DNA of 64,000 bases from Variovorax sp. (GCA_004210915.1 SEGS01000033.1:61454-125453), one strand, 5' to 3'. Numbered from the stretch's first letter, positions 26,587-37,226 are shown. A program made the numbers and translations. The notes: a model not told the origin generated them from the sequence alone.

Positions 26587-27865
<1,279 letters not shown>

Positions 27866-27909
27866 CGGGAAACTCCTGCGGGTTTTGAAAAGGGTTAGGA
27901 GCCTTGTCA

Positions 27910-27927
27910 AAGCAGGGAGCGTGCCAA
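27910..27927 (-). promoter_or_regulatory. Sigma-54 promoter of the porin-glnK-amtB operon
   Basis: On the minus strand TTGGCACGCTCCCTGCTT matches the sigma-54 consensus TTGGCACG-N4-TTGC with one mismatch and the essential GG-N10-GC spacing. It sits 45 bases before the porin start. Sigma-54 plus NtrC control is established for glnK-amtB operons, and this element fits it. No clear paired NtrC site was found upstream, only an isolated GCACCA half near 28055. Confidence 0.85.
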
Positions 27928-28079
27928 AGCCTTTTCGGCCGGCTTGCCTGAAGCGCCGGCAGCGGGCGCAACCGGCCACGCAATCGTTATCGAACTGTTG
28001 CATATGGCGTCGCGATGGCGGGCGCAGAGACAACCGGGCGCTGATTTGCAAGCGCACCAAAACAGGGAGAGGAAGAAAA

Positions 28080-29495
28080 ATGAGCCTGTCATTGGTCCAA
28101 AGCCGTGCATTGGTGGGCCTCGAAGCGGCAAGCGTGACCGTCGAAGTGCATCTGGCGAACGGCTTGCCCAGCTTCACGCTGGTCGGTCTGGCCGATGTCG
28201 AGGTGAAGGAAGCGCGCGAGCGCGTGCGCTCCGCGATCCAGAACGCCGGGCTCGAATTCCCGACCAACAAGCGCATCACCGTCAACCTGGCGCCGGCCGA
28301 TCTGCCCAAGGGCTCCGGCCGGCTCGACCTGCCGATCGCGCTCGGCATCCTGGCCGCCAGCGGCCAGATCGACACCGCCCGGCTGGCGGGTCACGAATTC
28401 GCCGGGGAGCTTTCACTCTCGGGCCATCTCCGGCCGGTGCGCGGCGCCTTGGCCATGGCGCTGGCCCTGCATGTAGGGCGCGTCGCCACGCGGCTGGTAC
28501 TGCCCATGGACAGCGCGCGCGAAGCCGCGCTGGTGCCGGGCGCCGAGGTGTACGGCGCGGTGCACCTGCTCGATGTGGTGCGCCAGTTCCTGCCGGCCGA
28601 TGCGGCAGCGCTGGCCTCGGGGCCGCAGGCTGGCGACGACGGCTGGGCGCGCGTGGCCGCAGGCACCGGCGTGGCGGCCGCGCCCGGACCCGACCTGGCT
28701 GACGTCAAAGGCCATGTCGGCGCCAAGCGCGCACTGGAGATCGCGGCCGCGGGCGGATCGCCGCCGCGGCCCGGCGAGATCTCGCTGGCCCATCACGGCG
28801 TGCTCTTTCTTGACGAGTTCCCCGAGTTCGCGCGCTCGGCGCTCGAGGCGCTGCGGGAGCCGCTGGAGACCGGCACGATCACCATCGCCCGCGCGGCGCG
28901 GCGCGCCGAGTTCCCGGCGCGCTTTCAGTTGATCGCGGCGATGAACCCCTGCCCCTGCGGCTACCTCGGCTCGACGCTCAAGGCCTGCCGCTGCACGCCC
29001 GATCAGGTGGCGCGCTACCAGGGCAAGCTCAGCGGCCCATTGCTCGACCGCATCGACCTGCACATCGAAGTGCCGGGCGTCTCCGCCAGGGAACTGCTCG
29101 ACGCGCCGCCCGGCGAGGCCACCGAGCGCATCCGCGCCCGCGCCGGCGCGGCGCGCGAGCGCGCGATGGCGCGCCAAGGCAAGCCCAACCAGGCGCTGCA
29201 GGGCAGCGAGATCGACCGCCACGCCGGCCTCGCGCCGACCGCGCTGCAGTTCATGCACAGCGCAGCCGCCAAGCTGGGCTGGAGCGCACGATCGACGCAC
29301 CGCGCGCTGAAGGTCGCGCGGACCATCGCCGACCTGGCCGACGTTTCCGAGATCGCGGTGGCGCACGTCGCCGAAGCCGTGCAGTACCGCCGGGCGTTGC
29401 AAGCGTGGCTGACGACCGGCACCGACCGGCTGTCCTGCACTGTCACGCGTTGCCGATGGACCGGCAGATTGCCGTTGCGCACTTCGATGTTGTAG
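28080..29495 (+). CDS. comM: ComM/YifB Mg-chelatase-like AAA ATPase, internally deleted and running past its normal end
   Basis: ComM is a hexameric branch-migration helicase used in natural transformation. The N-terminal domain (LVQSRALVGLEAASVTVEVH and NLAPADLPKGSGRLDLPIAL) and the Walker B region (HHGVLFLDEFPEFARSALEA) are clear. Between KRALEIAAAGG and SPPRPGEISLAHHG, about 70 family residues are missing, including the Walker A loop and the APHHT motif, yet the frame stays open. Without Walker A it should not bind ATP. At the other end the family stops near QYRRALQ (about 29402), but here the frame runs on 31 codons through the antisense of the kinase gene. A good ribosome-binding stretch (GGGAGAGGA) precedes the ATG. 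The product is 471 residues as read; about 510 is usual. Confidence 0.85.
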   Translation: MSLSLVQSRALVGLEAASVTVEVHLANGLPSFTLVGLADVEVKEARERVRSAIQNAGLEFPTNKRITVNLAPADLPKGSGRLDLPIALGILAASGQIDTARLAGHEFAGELSLSGHLRPVRGALAMALALHVGRVATRLVLPMDSAREAALVPGAEVYGAVHLLDVVRQFLPADAAALASGPQAGDDGWARVAAGTGVAAAPGPDLADVKGHVGAKRALEIAAAGGSPPRPGEISLAHHGVLFLDEFPEFARSALEALREPLETGTITIARAARRAEFPARFQLIAAMNPCPCGYLGSTLKACRCTPDQVARYQGKLSGPLLDRIDLHIEVPGVSARELLDAPPGEATERIRARAGAARERAMARQGKPNQALQGSEIDRHAGLAPTALQFMHSAAAKLGWSARSTHRALKVARTIADLADVSEIAVAHVAEAVQYRRALQAWLTTGTDRLSCTVTRCRWTGRLPLRTSML

Positions 29496-31486
29496 ACCCC
29501 CGGACGCAGGGGCAGCGACTTCAACGGCGGGCTCACGCCGCGATCGACGCCGTCCACGAACACCTGCCCCCAGGGCCGCACGTTGAACGCCACGCGTCCC
29601 GTGCCCTGTGCTGCCGTCGGTGAAGTCGGTGCCAGCGCGGGCGGCGTGGCCGGGACAGGGGCCGTGGCAACCACGGGCGGCGGCTGCAATGCGGCCAGCC
29701 GCGCGATGGCGTTGCGTGCATCCCGCGCATGGGCGCCGCGGCGATGGCGGCGCAGATAGGCCTCGTAGCCCTCGCGGGTGTTCTCGGCCTGCGCGAGGCT
29801 CCAGTCCTCGAACTCGACGATGTCGGGCACGGGCTGGGTCGGAGCGGACGGGGTCACCGGTGCGGCCGGTGTCGTTGCGGCGGGAGGCGCCACAGGGGCA
29901 GCGACTATCGCAGGCGCCGCCGTTGGCGGCGCGCTGGCCACGAGAGGTGGCGCCGGGTCGGGCGTGATGATCGCGGGCCCTGCAGGCGCCGATGCAACCA
30001 CCGTGGGCGCAGGTGCCGCCGCCGCGGACGGCGCCTCGACCGGGGGTGTGACCACGGTCGGTGCCGGCGTAGGTTGCAACGGTGGTGCCGGAGGCGGCGG
30101 GGCCGGCGGCGCGATGGCTACGGGCACGGCCTCGGGCGCGGGGTCGTTGCGCAGCCCAAACCAGAGGCCCACCGAGACCACCACCAGCGCCGCCAGGCCC
30201 CACAGTTCCGGCGCCCAGGATTTCTTCTTCCGACCCGTTGGCTGCGGGACCGTTGGAGCCGGCGTCCGCGGTGCGCGCTCGGGCCTCGGCTGTTGCGCAT
30301 CGGAGGGGCGCTCGGCCCGGGCTGGCGCTGGGATTGGCGCCACGGCGGCAGTTTCGTCGGGCACGGCCCCGGAAACAGGCGCCGTCACGGCCAACGTCGT
30401 TTCGGGCAACTTTTGCGCGACCGCAGCGGCACCGGGGCCGACACCGGCGGCGGCTGGCAGCGCTGCCGACGGCGGCGCCGGCACCACCGGCGCGGCAGAC
30501 GGCTGCGAGGCTTCGGGCACACCCTCTGTCGTGTCGGGCAACGCGCTGCGCCGGCTCACATAGACGTCGCCGATCTTGGTCAGGCCGAGTGCTGCCGCGA
30601 ACGCGGCCACCGTCTGCGTGCGGTCCTTGCTGTGCACCGCCAGCGTCTGATCGACGGCCGCGCAGAAGGCTTGGCTCAAGTCGATGCGCCCCATCGACGA
30701 CAGCGGCACATAAGCGTCCTGCACGCTGCGCACCACCGCCGAGGGCGGGGCCGCTCCGGTGACGGCGCGGTACAGCACGGCGCCCAGCGCGTACAGATCG
30801 GTCCAGGGCCCTTGCATCAGCGTGTTGTCGTCGGCGTACTGCTCGATCGGCGAATAGCCCGACTTCACCATCACGGCCACCTCGTCGGCCATGTCGGCGA
30901 TGGATTTGCGCGCGGCGCCGAAATCGAGCAGCACGGCCGTGTCGTCCTGCTGCACGAAGATGTTGTCGGGCGCGATGTCGCGGTGAAAGCAGTGGCTGCG
31001 ATGCAGCGTCTCGAGTGCGCCGAGCAGCGGGCCGATCATGCGCAGCAGCCAGGGTTCGGTGATCTTTGCGGGCTCTTCCTCGGTCAGGCGGCGCAGCGTG
31101 CGCCCCTTGTACAGCTCGGTCGCCATGTACGCGGTGGCGTTCGACTCCCAGAAGCGGTGCACGCGGACCAGCGCGGGATGGCTGAACTGCGCCAGCGTGC
31201 GCGCCTCGTTGATGAAGCTGCGCAAGCCCGCGTCGAAGGTGGCCGTGAGCCGCTTCGAGCGCACCAGCACGCTGTTGTCGCCCACGCGCCGCGCGAGCAT
31301 CGACGGCATGTACTCCTTGATCGCCACTTCGCGCTGCAGCGAATGGTCGTAGGCCCGGTAAACGATGCCAAAGCCGCCTTCGCCGATCACCTCCATGAGC
31401 TCGAACTCGGCCAGCCGGTGGCCCAGGCCCAACGGGTGGGGTTTCTCCTGCGGATCGTCGGCGTGCGGATCGCCGTGCTCGTTCAT
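29015..31486 (-). CDS. T6SS-associated PpkA-like Ser/Thr protein kinase with PEGA domain, running past its normal end
   Basis: The cytosolic kinase domain (to about residue 310) has GEGGFG (35-40), Lys57, HRD (168-170) and DFG (188-190). Then come a long Ala/Pro-rich linker, one membrane helix (WGLAALVVVSVGLWFGL), another Ala/Pro-rich periplasmic stretch and a PEGA domain (GRVAFNVRPWGQVFVDGVD onward). Kinases of this type phosphorylate FHA partners to switch on T6SS. The PEGA domain would normally finish near VPVVSH (about 29403), but the frame runs about 130 codons into the antisense of comM, because the natural stop is missing. The start ATG at 31486 overlaps the tagF stop (ATGA); 31492 is an alternative. 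Confidence 0.85.
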   Translation of the reverse strand: MNEHGDPHADDPQEKPHPLGLGHRLAEFELMEVIGEGGFGIVYRAYDHSLQREVAIKEYMPSMLARRVGDNSVLVRSKRLTATFDAGLRSFINEARTLAQFSHPALVRVHRFWESNATAYMATELYKGRTLRRLTEEEPAKITEPWLLRMIGPLLGALETLHRSHCFHRDIAPDNIFVQQDDTAVLLDFGAARKSIADMADEVAVMVKSGYSPIEQYADDNTLMQGPWTDLYALGAVLYRAVTGAAPPSAVVRSVQDAYVPLSSMGRIDLSQAFCAAVDQTLAVHSKDRTQTVAAFAAALGLTKIGDVYVSRRSALPDTTEGVPEASQPSAAPVVPAPPSAALPAAAGVGPGAAAVAQKLPETTLAVTAPVSGAVPDETAAVAPIPAPARAERPSDAQQPRPERAPRTPAPTVPQPTGRKKKSWAPELWGLAALVVVSVGLWFGLRNDPAPEAVPVAIAPPAPPPPAPPLQPTPAPTVVTPPVEAPSAAAAPAPTVVASAPAGPAIITPDPAPPLVASAPPTAAPAIVAAPVAPPAATTPAAPVTPSAPTQPVPDIVEFEDWSLAQAENTREGYEAYLRRHRRGAHARDARNAIARLAALQPPPVVATAPVPATPPALAPTSPTAAQGTGRVAFNVRPWGQVFVDGVDRGVSPPLKSLPLRPGVYNIEVRNGNLPVHRQRVTVQDSRSVPVVSHACNARRYCTASATCATAISETSARSAMVRATFSARCVDRALQPSLAAALCMNCSAVGARPAWRSISLPCSAWLGLPWRAIARSRAAPARARMRSVASPGGASSSSLAETPGTSMCRSMRSSNGPLSLPW

Positions 31487-32202
31487 GCCCATGGCACATG
31501 CCCTTGCGAAAACAATGTCGAGAACAGCGGCGTGTTGAGGCCGCCGCCGTGGGCCGCGGTGCGCAGCGGCGAGCCATCGATCTGGTTGGTCCACCAGTAG
31601 CTGGTGCTGCCATGTGCGTCGAAGAACAGCGGCAGCTCCGGCCAGCCCAGTCGCGGCTGGACGCCGCCGGCGCCCGCGCTGTCTGCGGCGGGGCCGAGGA
31701 TCGAGAGGATGTCGTCCGTGCCGCCGCTCGCGGTGCGAAAGCCTTGGCGCCCGGCGGCCAGCAACTGCCCGTCGAAAGCATCGGGCGCCACGCCGTAGCG
31801 GATGGCCTGCAGCATCGCCGTGCCGCTTTGCCAGTACCAGGCGGCGGCGCCTTCGAGCACCGAGGGCCGGTAATCACGAAGCGCGACCTGCAAAGTCACG
31901 CAGATGGGGTAGTAGCGCCCCACGCGGTCGCAGCTGGGTGCGATGCAACCCAACTGGACCGCATCGACGCCGTGGGTGGCCGGGATCGCGAAGTTCCAGA
32001 CCGGCGCCACCGCGAAGTGCCGCGTCATCGCATCGGGCCAGCGCTTGAAGCTGGCCAGGCCGTTCTGCATCCAGCGGTCCCACCAGGCCTGCAGTTCGCG
32101 CGACATGCGTCGCGACAGGAAATCACCGGCCGCGGGCAACTTGCCGTACCAGCCGATCTGCTCGTCGGCGGGCACCCAGAGGGTTGGCGACAGGGCGCTC
32201 AT
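31483..32202 (-). CDS. tagF: T6SS-associated protein TagF
   Basis: This 239-residue TagF/ImpM-family protein has the typical N-terminal GWYGKLPAAGDFLSRRMSRE and WWDRWMQNGLA motifs, RVGRYYPICV in the middle and a late FFDAHGSTSYWWTNQ. TagF is a post-translational repressor of T6SS assembly that binds the FHA protein and works in parallel with the kinase/phosphatase pathway. It sits between tssM and the kinase gene and overlaps the latter by four bases. It is not fused to a phosphatase here; the phosphatase is separate, at 41916. Confidence 0.9.
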   Translation of the reverse strand: MSALSPTLWVPADEQIGWYGKLPAAGDFLSRRMSRELQAWWDRWMQNGLASFKRWPDAMTRHFAVAPVWNFAIPATHGVDAVQLGCIAPSCDRVGRYYPICVTLQVALRDYRPSVLEGAAAWYWQSGTAMLQAIRYGVAPDAFDGQLLAAGRQGFRTASGGTDDILSILGPAADSAGAGGVQPRLGWPELPLFFDAHGSTSYWWTNQIDGSPLRTAAHGGGLNTPLFSTLFSQGHVPWA

Positions 32203-32203
32203 C

Positions 32204-35200
32204 TCAGGATCTGCCCGGGCACGAAAAGCCGCTGACCTGCGCCAGGCGCAACGGGTTGTAGACGCTGTTCGCCGTCACGGCCAGCACCACTTTCTTGCCC
32301 TGCAGGTCAAAGGTCGCGAGGAACGATTCCGGTGTGCGGCCCGCGGAAATCGACGCCCGGTCGAACAGCCGGTGCAATGCCCACGGACCCTCGGTGACGA
32401 TGCCACCCGCCGGCGTGCCGTTGGCGGTCGTCACCTGCAGCCGCACCTGGTTGCTGTTGCGCGGACCCGGCCACTTCACGCTGCTGGGCGCCTGAGGGCC
32501 ATGGGCGTAGCGCACCGTCTGGCCGTCGATGTCCAGCGTGAACTGCGTGATGGCGGCGTCCATGTCTTCGGGGCGGATGTCGAGCGAGAACGATGGCGTG
32601 CGCGTGCCCGCCATCCCGGTGAAGAACGCGTCGCGGATGACCTGCGCCTTCTGGAACGAATCGAGGTACGCCGAGCGGCCCGCCGCGCTGCCGTCGATGC
32701 CGCGCTTGAAGGTCCAGGGGTTGGTCGAGGTCTCGACCTGCGAGGCGAGGTTCTTCTGGAAGAAGTCGTCCATCATCCCGCCGGGCGCGAACAGCTGGGC
32801 GAAATCGCCGGCGGCCACATCGGCCTTGGCGCCCCGCGCGAACGGGTACCGCCCTGCGATGGCGCGGCCGCAGAACTGGCCGATGGTCGCGGCCGCGTTC
32901 TGCCCGATGTTCTGCCGCGTCACGGCCGCCGCTTTCGAGGAGGCCGTGGTCGACAGGTCGTTCAGCATCCCCTGGAAGGGCACCGGCAGGCGGCCGGCCT
33001 CGGCCTGCACCTTGGTCACCGCGTCGCTCGACGGCGGGATGTTGCCGCTGCGCAGCGCGGTGTCGGTGGCAGTGAGGAAGGTGTAGAGCTCGTTGATCAG
33101 CGCCGCGGTGGCGTCGATCGGCGCCTGCCCGCCGTTGCGGGGCGCCGTCACCATCCGGCGCAGCGGCTCGAAGTGGTTGTCGACCAGCGATTCGGGCCGG
33201 TCGGGTGCGGTGTTGCGGCGCTGGCTGCCATCGGGCTGGCCGATCAGTTGCTCGATGCGCTCGCGCGTGCTGGCCACGCGGTTCTGGGCCTGGTCGAGCA
33301 GGCCGCGCGAGGCTTCGTCGTGGTTGCGCAGCAGGTCGGTCTCGCGCGCGGCACCGCGGATCAGGCGCGACATCGGCGACTCGCCGGTCGACAGAACCCG
33401 CGTCATCTGGATGCTCTGCAGGAGCGAGCGGCTGTCGGCCAGGCGCACATCGGCGAGGTACTCGTCCCAGACGCGGATGTAGTCGGTCAGGTAGAGGCGG
33501 CGCACTTCGCGCAGCAGCAACTCGCGCGACGTGACGTCGGTGATGCCCGGTGCGCGGATCTGCAGCACCCAGCGGTCTTCCTGCTCGAGCGCCAGCGTGG
33601 TCTGCGCCATGCGCTTGTCGTACATGTCCCAGTAACCGCGGTAGGTGAAGAGCGTCGGGATGCCGTCGGTCAGAGGCTTGCCACTCGCGCGCTTGATCAC
33701 CAGCGCCGACTCGGCACCGGCCGCCTCCGCGATGCTGAAGGCATTGGGCGGGCTCGTCTGCAGCAGGATCGTGCGAAGCCGCGCATAAGCGCGCTGCGCC
33801 AGCGGCACGCCCGCGAGGCGCTCGCGGGTCTGCGTGATGAGGCGGTCGTCTTTCGCGAACGGTGAGGTCACCACGCGGTCGGCGAACAGCGTCTTCAGGT
33901 GCGTCTCGAGGTTGGTGCGCTGCTCGCGCGTGAGCGCGGCGCCGACCTTGCGGTCCACGTCGGTCAGCAGCCACGCCTGCAGGAAGTCGGCGTCGTAGCG
34001 CTCGGCGTCGTACAACATCAGGTAGGCCTTGAGCGCCTCGTAGCTGTACTCGGCGTTGTCCTTGCCCGCATCGCGCAGTGCCTGCTCGATGCGCTGCGCA
34101 GCTTGCGGCAGCAGCACGGTTTCGAGCGCGCGGTCGTAGACGCCATCGGTGGCGGCCTGCAGCTTGTCGCCTTGGTAGAGGCCGAAGCGGTACGACACCG
34201 GCGGATCGCCGATGTCGAACTGGCTCGACTTCGGGAGGTCGCGCAGTCCGTCGAGGATCAGCAGCGAGCTCGCGAGATCGCCGTTCGAGTCGACCACGGT
34301 CGGCAGCTCGCCGCGCGCGGCCGCGCGGTTGAACGCGCGTGCGTTGCTGTCGACCTCGGCCACGTAGTCCTTGTTGTTGCGCCAGCTGTTGACACACGCA
34401 CCCAGCAGCGCCACGAGCAGCACGCCGATCACGCTGTAGCCCGCGATGTCGATCGCGCGCTTGCGCCGGTACCAGCGCAGGTTGGTGCCCGCCACGCCCG
34501 CGTCGCGGAAGATCACCTGTTGCAGCAGCTCCTTGAGGAAGTAGCTCTTGCCCGGGCCCGGCGGCGGCGCCGGTGGCGCGTTGACCTGCAGGTAGCGCTT
34601 GATCGCGCCCATCACGCGGTCGAAGGCCGTGCCTTCCTGCGTGCCGCTCGTGAAGTAGACGCCGCGCAGCATCGACGCAGCCTCGAACTTCGAGGGGTTG
34701 AACACGTCGGCCAGAAAAGTGCCGAGGATGTCTTCGAAGCTGGCGAACTGCTGCGGCAGCAGGTAGGCCTGCGCGCGCCGCATCGGGTCGGACTCGGCCG
34801 CCATGAGCTCGGGCAGGCGCTCGTCCAGCCGCTGGTGCAGCAGCCGGTATTCACGGTGGAAGCCTTCGCGCAGGTCGGTCTGCACCGCGTTGCCGGACGC
34901 GTCGGCGATCGGGAAGGTGAAGCCCCAGACCTGCTGGCGCTCGGTGCGATTCAGCGAGCCGAAATACTCGTTGAAGCCGGCCAGCAAGTCGGTCTTGGTG
35001 ACCAGCACGTACACCGGGAAGTTGATGCCCAGGTCGTTGCGCAACTCGAGCAGCCGCTTGCGCAGCGCCATCGCATGGCGGGCGCGCTGGGCGTCGTCGG
35101 CCAGCGGCAGGTCGGCAATGCTGATCGTGAGGATCGCGCCGTTGATCGGCTGGCGCGGCCGGAACTTCTTGAGCAGATCGATGAAGCCCTTCCACTCGCC

Positions 35201-35839
35201 CTCGTCGGTTTCGCGGTGGCTCTCGTGCGTGGTGTAGCGGCCGGCGGTGTCGATCAGGACCGCCTCGTTGGTGAACCACCAGTCGCAGTTGCGCGTGCCG
35301 CCGATGCCCCGCACCGCCGCTTTGCCGAGCTGGTCGGCCAGCGGGAAGTCGAGGTCGGAATTCACCAGCGCGGTGGTCTTGCCCGAGCCCGGTGCGCCGA
35401 TGAAGATGTACCAGGGCAGCTGGTAGAGGTACTGCCGGTCGAAGCGCGCAAAGCGTCCTGCGGCCTTGCCGTCCGCGCCCTGGCCGAAGCGCATGTTCTT
35501 GAGGATGGCCGTCGCGTCGTTGAAGCCGGTCTGCAACTCCTTGATCTCGGGCGCATCGCCGGGCTTGGCTTCTTTCTCTTTCTTCGACGGCACACGCAAC
35601 TGATTGAGCAGCTGCGCATTGAGCCGCCGCTCGCGCCACTTGCGGTAAAGCACGCGGATGCCCCAGATGGCAAACATGAGCACGATGACCGCGATGCGCA
35701 CGAACTCGCTCTCGAGCGGCCGGTAGCGCCCAACGGCAATGACCGGGCCGATGACCCAGATCAGGAAGGCGAGCGCGAGCAGCCCGAAGAAAACCCAGAG
35801 GTCACGGCTGACCAGGAAGCGGAAGAAGGAGCGCCACAT
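32204..35839 (-). CDS. tssM: T6SS membrane-complex protein TssM (IcmF)
   Basis: This 1211-residue inner-membrane protein has two N-terminal helices (about 16-36 and 49-66), a cytosolic GTPase-like domain with Walker A GAPGSGKT at 148-155, then a third helix (GYSVIGVLLVALLGACV) and a large periplasmic domain that contacts TssJ. Length and domain order are standard. Many TssM proteins hydrolyse NTPs, and the intact P-loop suggests that this one can. Its ATG overlaps the tssL stop by one base (TGATG). TagF starts one base after its stop. Confidence 0.95.
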   Translation of the reverse strand: MWRSFFRFLVSRDLWVFFGLLALAFLIWVIGPVIAVGRYRPLESEFVRIAVIVLMFAIWGIRVLYRKWRERRLNAQLLNQLRVPSKKEKEAKPGDAPEIKELQTGFNDATAILKNMRFGQGADGKAAGRFARFDRQYLYQLPWYIFIGAPGSGKTTALVNSDLDFPLADQLGKAAVRGIGGTRNCDWWFTNEAVLIDTAGRYTTHESHRETDEGEWKGFIDLLKKFRPRQPINGAILTISIADLPLADDAQRARHAMALRKRLLELRNDLGINFPVYVLVTKTDLLAGFNEYFGSLNRTERQQVWGFTFPIADASGNAVQTDLREGFHREYRLLHQRLDERLPELMAAESDPMRRAQAYLLPQQFASFEDILGTFLADVFNPSKFEAASMLRGVYFTSGTQEGTAFDRVMGAIKRYLQVNAPPAPPPGPGKSYFLKELLQQVIFRDAGVAGTNLRWYRRKRAIDIAGYSVIGVLLVALLGACVNSWRNNKDYVAEVDSNARAFNRAAARGELPTVVDSNGDLASSLLILDGLRDLPKSSQFDIGDPPVSYRFGLYQGDKLQAATDGVYDRALETVLLPQAAQRIEQALRDAGKDNAEYSYEALKAYLMLYDAERYDADFLQAWLLTDVDRKVGAALTREQRTNLETHLKTLFADRVVTSPFAKDDRLITQTRERLAGVPLAQRAYARLRTILLQTSPPNAFSIAEAAGAESALVIKRASGKPLTDGIPTLFTYRGYWDMYDKRMAQTTLALEQEDRWVLQIRAPGITDVTSRELLLREVRRLYLTDYIRVWDEYLADVRLADSRSLLQSIQMTRVLSTGESPMSRLIRGAARETDLLRNHDEASRGLLDQAQNRVASTRERIEQLIGQPDGSQRRNTAPDRPESLVDNHFEPLRRMVTAPRNGGQAPIDATAALINELYTFLTATDTALRSGNIPPSSDAVTKVQAEAGRLPVPFQGMLNDLSTTASSKAAAVTRQNIGQNAAATIGQFCGRAIAGRYPFARGAKADVAAGDFAQLFAPGGMMDDFFQKNLASQVETSTNPWTFKRGIDGSAAGRSAYLDSFQKAQVIRDAFFTGMAGTRTPSFSLDIRPEDMDAAITQFTLDIDGQTVRYAHGPQAPSSVKWPGPRNSNQVRLQVTTANGTPAGGIVTEGPWALHRLFDRASISAGRTPESFLATFDLQGKKVVLAVTANSVYNPLRLAQVSGFSCPGRS

Positions 35840-37218
35840 CAGCGAGCCCCTCCTTGCGACGCGGGCGCAGCCGCTGGCGCCGCGGCACCGCCGGCGCTCG
35901 GCGCGACCAGCAACGTGACCTCCACGCGCCGGTTGCGGGCGCGGTTCGCGGCCGAGTCGTTGGGCACCAGCGGCTCGGCGTCGCCACGGCCTTCGGCCCG
36001 CAGGCGCGCGGGGCGTGCGATGCGGGCGGCGATCATGTCCTTGACCGCATCGGCGCGTGCCTGGGACAGCTGCCAGTTCGAAGGAAAGCGCACGCTGCGG
36101 ATCGGCTGGTCATCGCTGAAGCCGCTGATGAGCACATTGCCTTCGACCGAGTTGAGCGCATCGGCCACGCGACTGAGCACCGGCGCATAGCGATCGAGCA
36201 CGCGGTCGGAGCCCGAGGCGAACAGGCCGTCGCCGCGCAGCACCACCACGCTGCGGTCGGCTTCGTCGCGCACCGTCACCAGTCCATCGCGGATTTCCGG
36301 TTCGAGAAAGCGCTGCAGCCGCGGCTGCGGTGCGGCGACCACCACGGGGCGCTGGGTCTGCGGCAGGCGCACCGCGCTCACTGCAGAGAACGCCTCGTCG
36401 GACCGGCCCGCCAGGTTGAAATTGAGCAGGCCGAAGGTGAGCACCAGCAACACGCCGGCCACCGCCGCCACCGCCCACAGCGGCAACCAGTTGCGCGCAC
36501 GGCGCACCGGCACCGTGGCGTCCTGCCAGTGCGGCGACAGCGGTGCGGGGATTTCGCCGCGGGTCTGCCGGATGATCTGCAGCAGCCGCTGTTTCAGCGT
36601 CTCGAGCTGCGTGCGACCGTTGTCGATGACGCGAAAGCGCCCCTCGAAACCCATGGCCAGGCAGAAATAAATCAGTTCGATGAGGTGCAGGTGCTGCTGC
36701 GGGTTTTGCACCAGCCGCGACAGCAGCTGGAAGAACTTCTCGCCGCCCCAGGTCTCGTTGTGGAACATCACCAGCAGGCTCTGCGACGACCAGGTGCTGG
36801 CGCCCCAGGGCGTGAGCGCCGCGGCTTCGTCAACCGCGGTGCACAGGCAGTAGCGGGCGCCGATGATGACTTCGGGTGCGATGCCGGCCTGCTGCGCGCG
36901 TGTTTCGAAACGGCGCACTTCGTCGACCAGGTGCTCGCGCAATTGCGCAGGCGCATCGTGGTGGCCGGTGGCCCGCAGCTGCGGGATGAGATCGAGCAGG
37001 GGATTGGCCGCCGCGACCAGCGGGTTGTTCCCCGCCAGCGTCACATCGCCGGCGTGCGGCCGGCGTGCGTCGTGCCAGGCCGTGAAGGATTCGGACTGAC
37101 CGCCGAGCCCCTGCGGTGCAGACGGCTGCATGACGCCCGGCTCGCCGAGCAAGCCGCCCCCGGGATTCGGCGGGACGAAACCGCCTGCGCCGGCCGCCAT
37201 GTTGTTCGCACCGTTCAT
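35839..37218 (-). CDS. tssL: T6SS membrane-complex protein TssL with OmpA-like extension
   Basis: This 459-residue protein has a disordered N-terminus, a DotU/IcmH cytosolic domain (NPLLDLIPQLRATGHHDAPA to about residue 245), one membrane helix (WLPLWAVAAVAGVLLVLTFG) and a C-terminal OmpA-type peptidoglycan-binding domain (LISGFSDDQPIRS and NRARNRRVEVTLL). The last feature makes it an evolved TssL that anchors the complex to the cell wall without a separate TagL. The ATG at 37218 is preceded by a GAGGA ribosome-binding site; the TTG at 37230 is rejected. tssK ends eight bases upstream of the start. Confidence 0.95.
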   Translation of the reverse strand: MNGANNMAAGAGGFVPPNPGGGLLGEPGVMQPSAPQGLGGQSESFTAWHDARRPHAGDVTLAGNNPLVAAANPLLDLIPQLRATGHHDAPAQLREHLVDEVRRFETRAQQAGIAPEVIIGARYCLCTAVDEAAALTPWGASTWSSQSLLVMFHNETWGGEKFFQLLSRLVQNPQQHLHLIELIYFCLAMGFEGRFRVIDNGRTQLETLKQRLLQIIRQTRGEIPAPLSPHWQDATVPVRRARNWLPLWAVAAVAGVLLVLTFGLLNFNLAGRSDEAFSAVSAVRLPQTQRPVVVAAPQPRLQRFLEPEIRDGLVTVRDEADRSVVVLRGDGLFASGSDRVLDRYAPVLSRVADALNSVEGNVLISGFSDDQPIRSVRFPSNWQLSQARADAVKDMIAARIARPARLRAEGRGDAEPLVPNDSAANRARNRRVEVTLLVAPSAGGAAAPAAAPASQGGAR

Positions 37219-37226
37219 CGTGTTCC

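Noticed and set aside
29729..31600. 623-residue open frame antisense to the kinase gene
   Set aside because: It is a shadow of the GC-rich kinase gene; Arg/Gly-rich translation without any domain.
31943..33865. 640-residue open frame antisense to tssM
   Set aside because: Same reason: the TssM reading is certain, and this frame has shadow composition.
33899..36190. 763-residue open frame antisense to tssM and tssL
   Set aside because: It spans two real, conserved genes on the other strand and has no recognisable motif; long antisense frames are common at this GC content.
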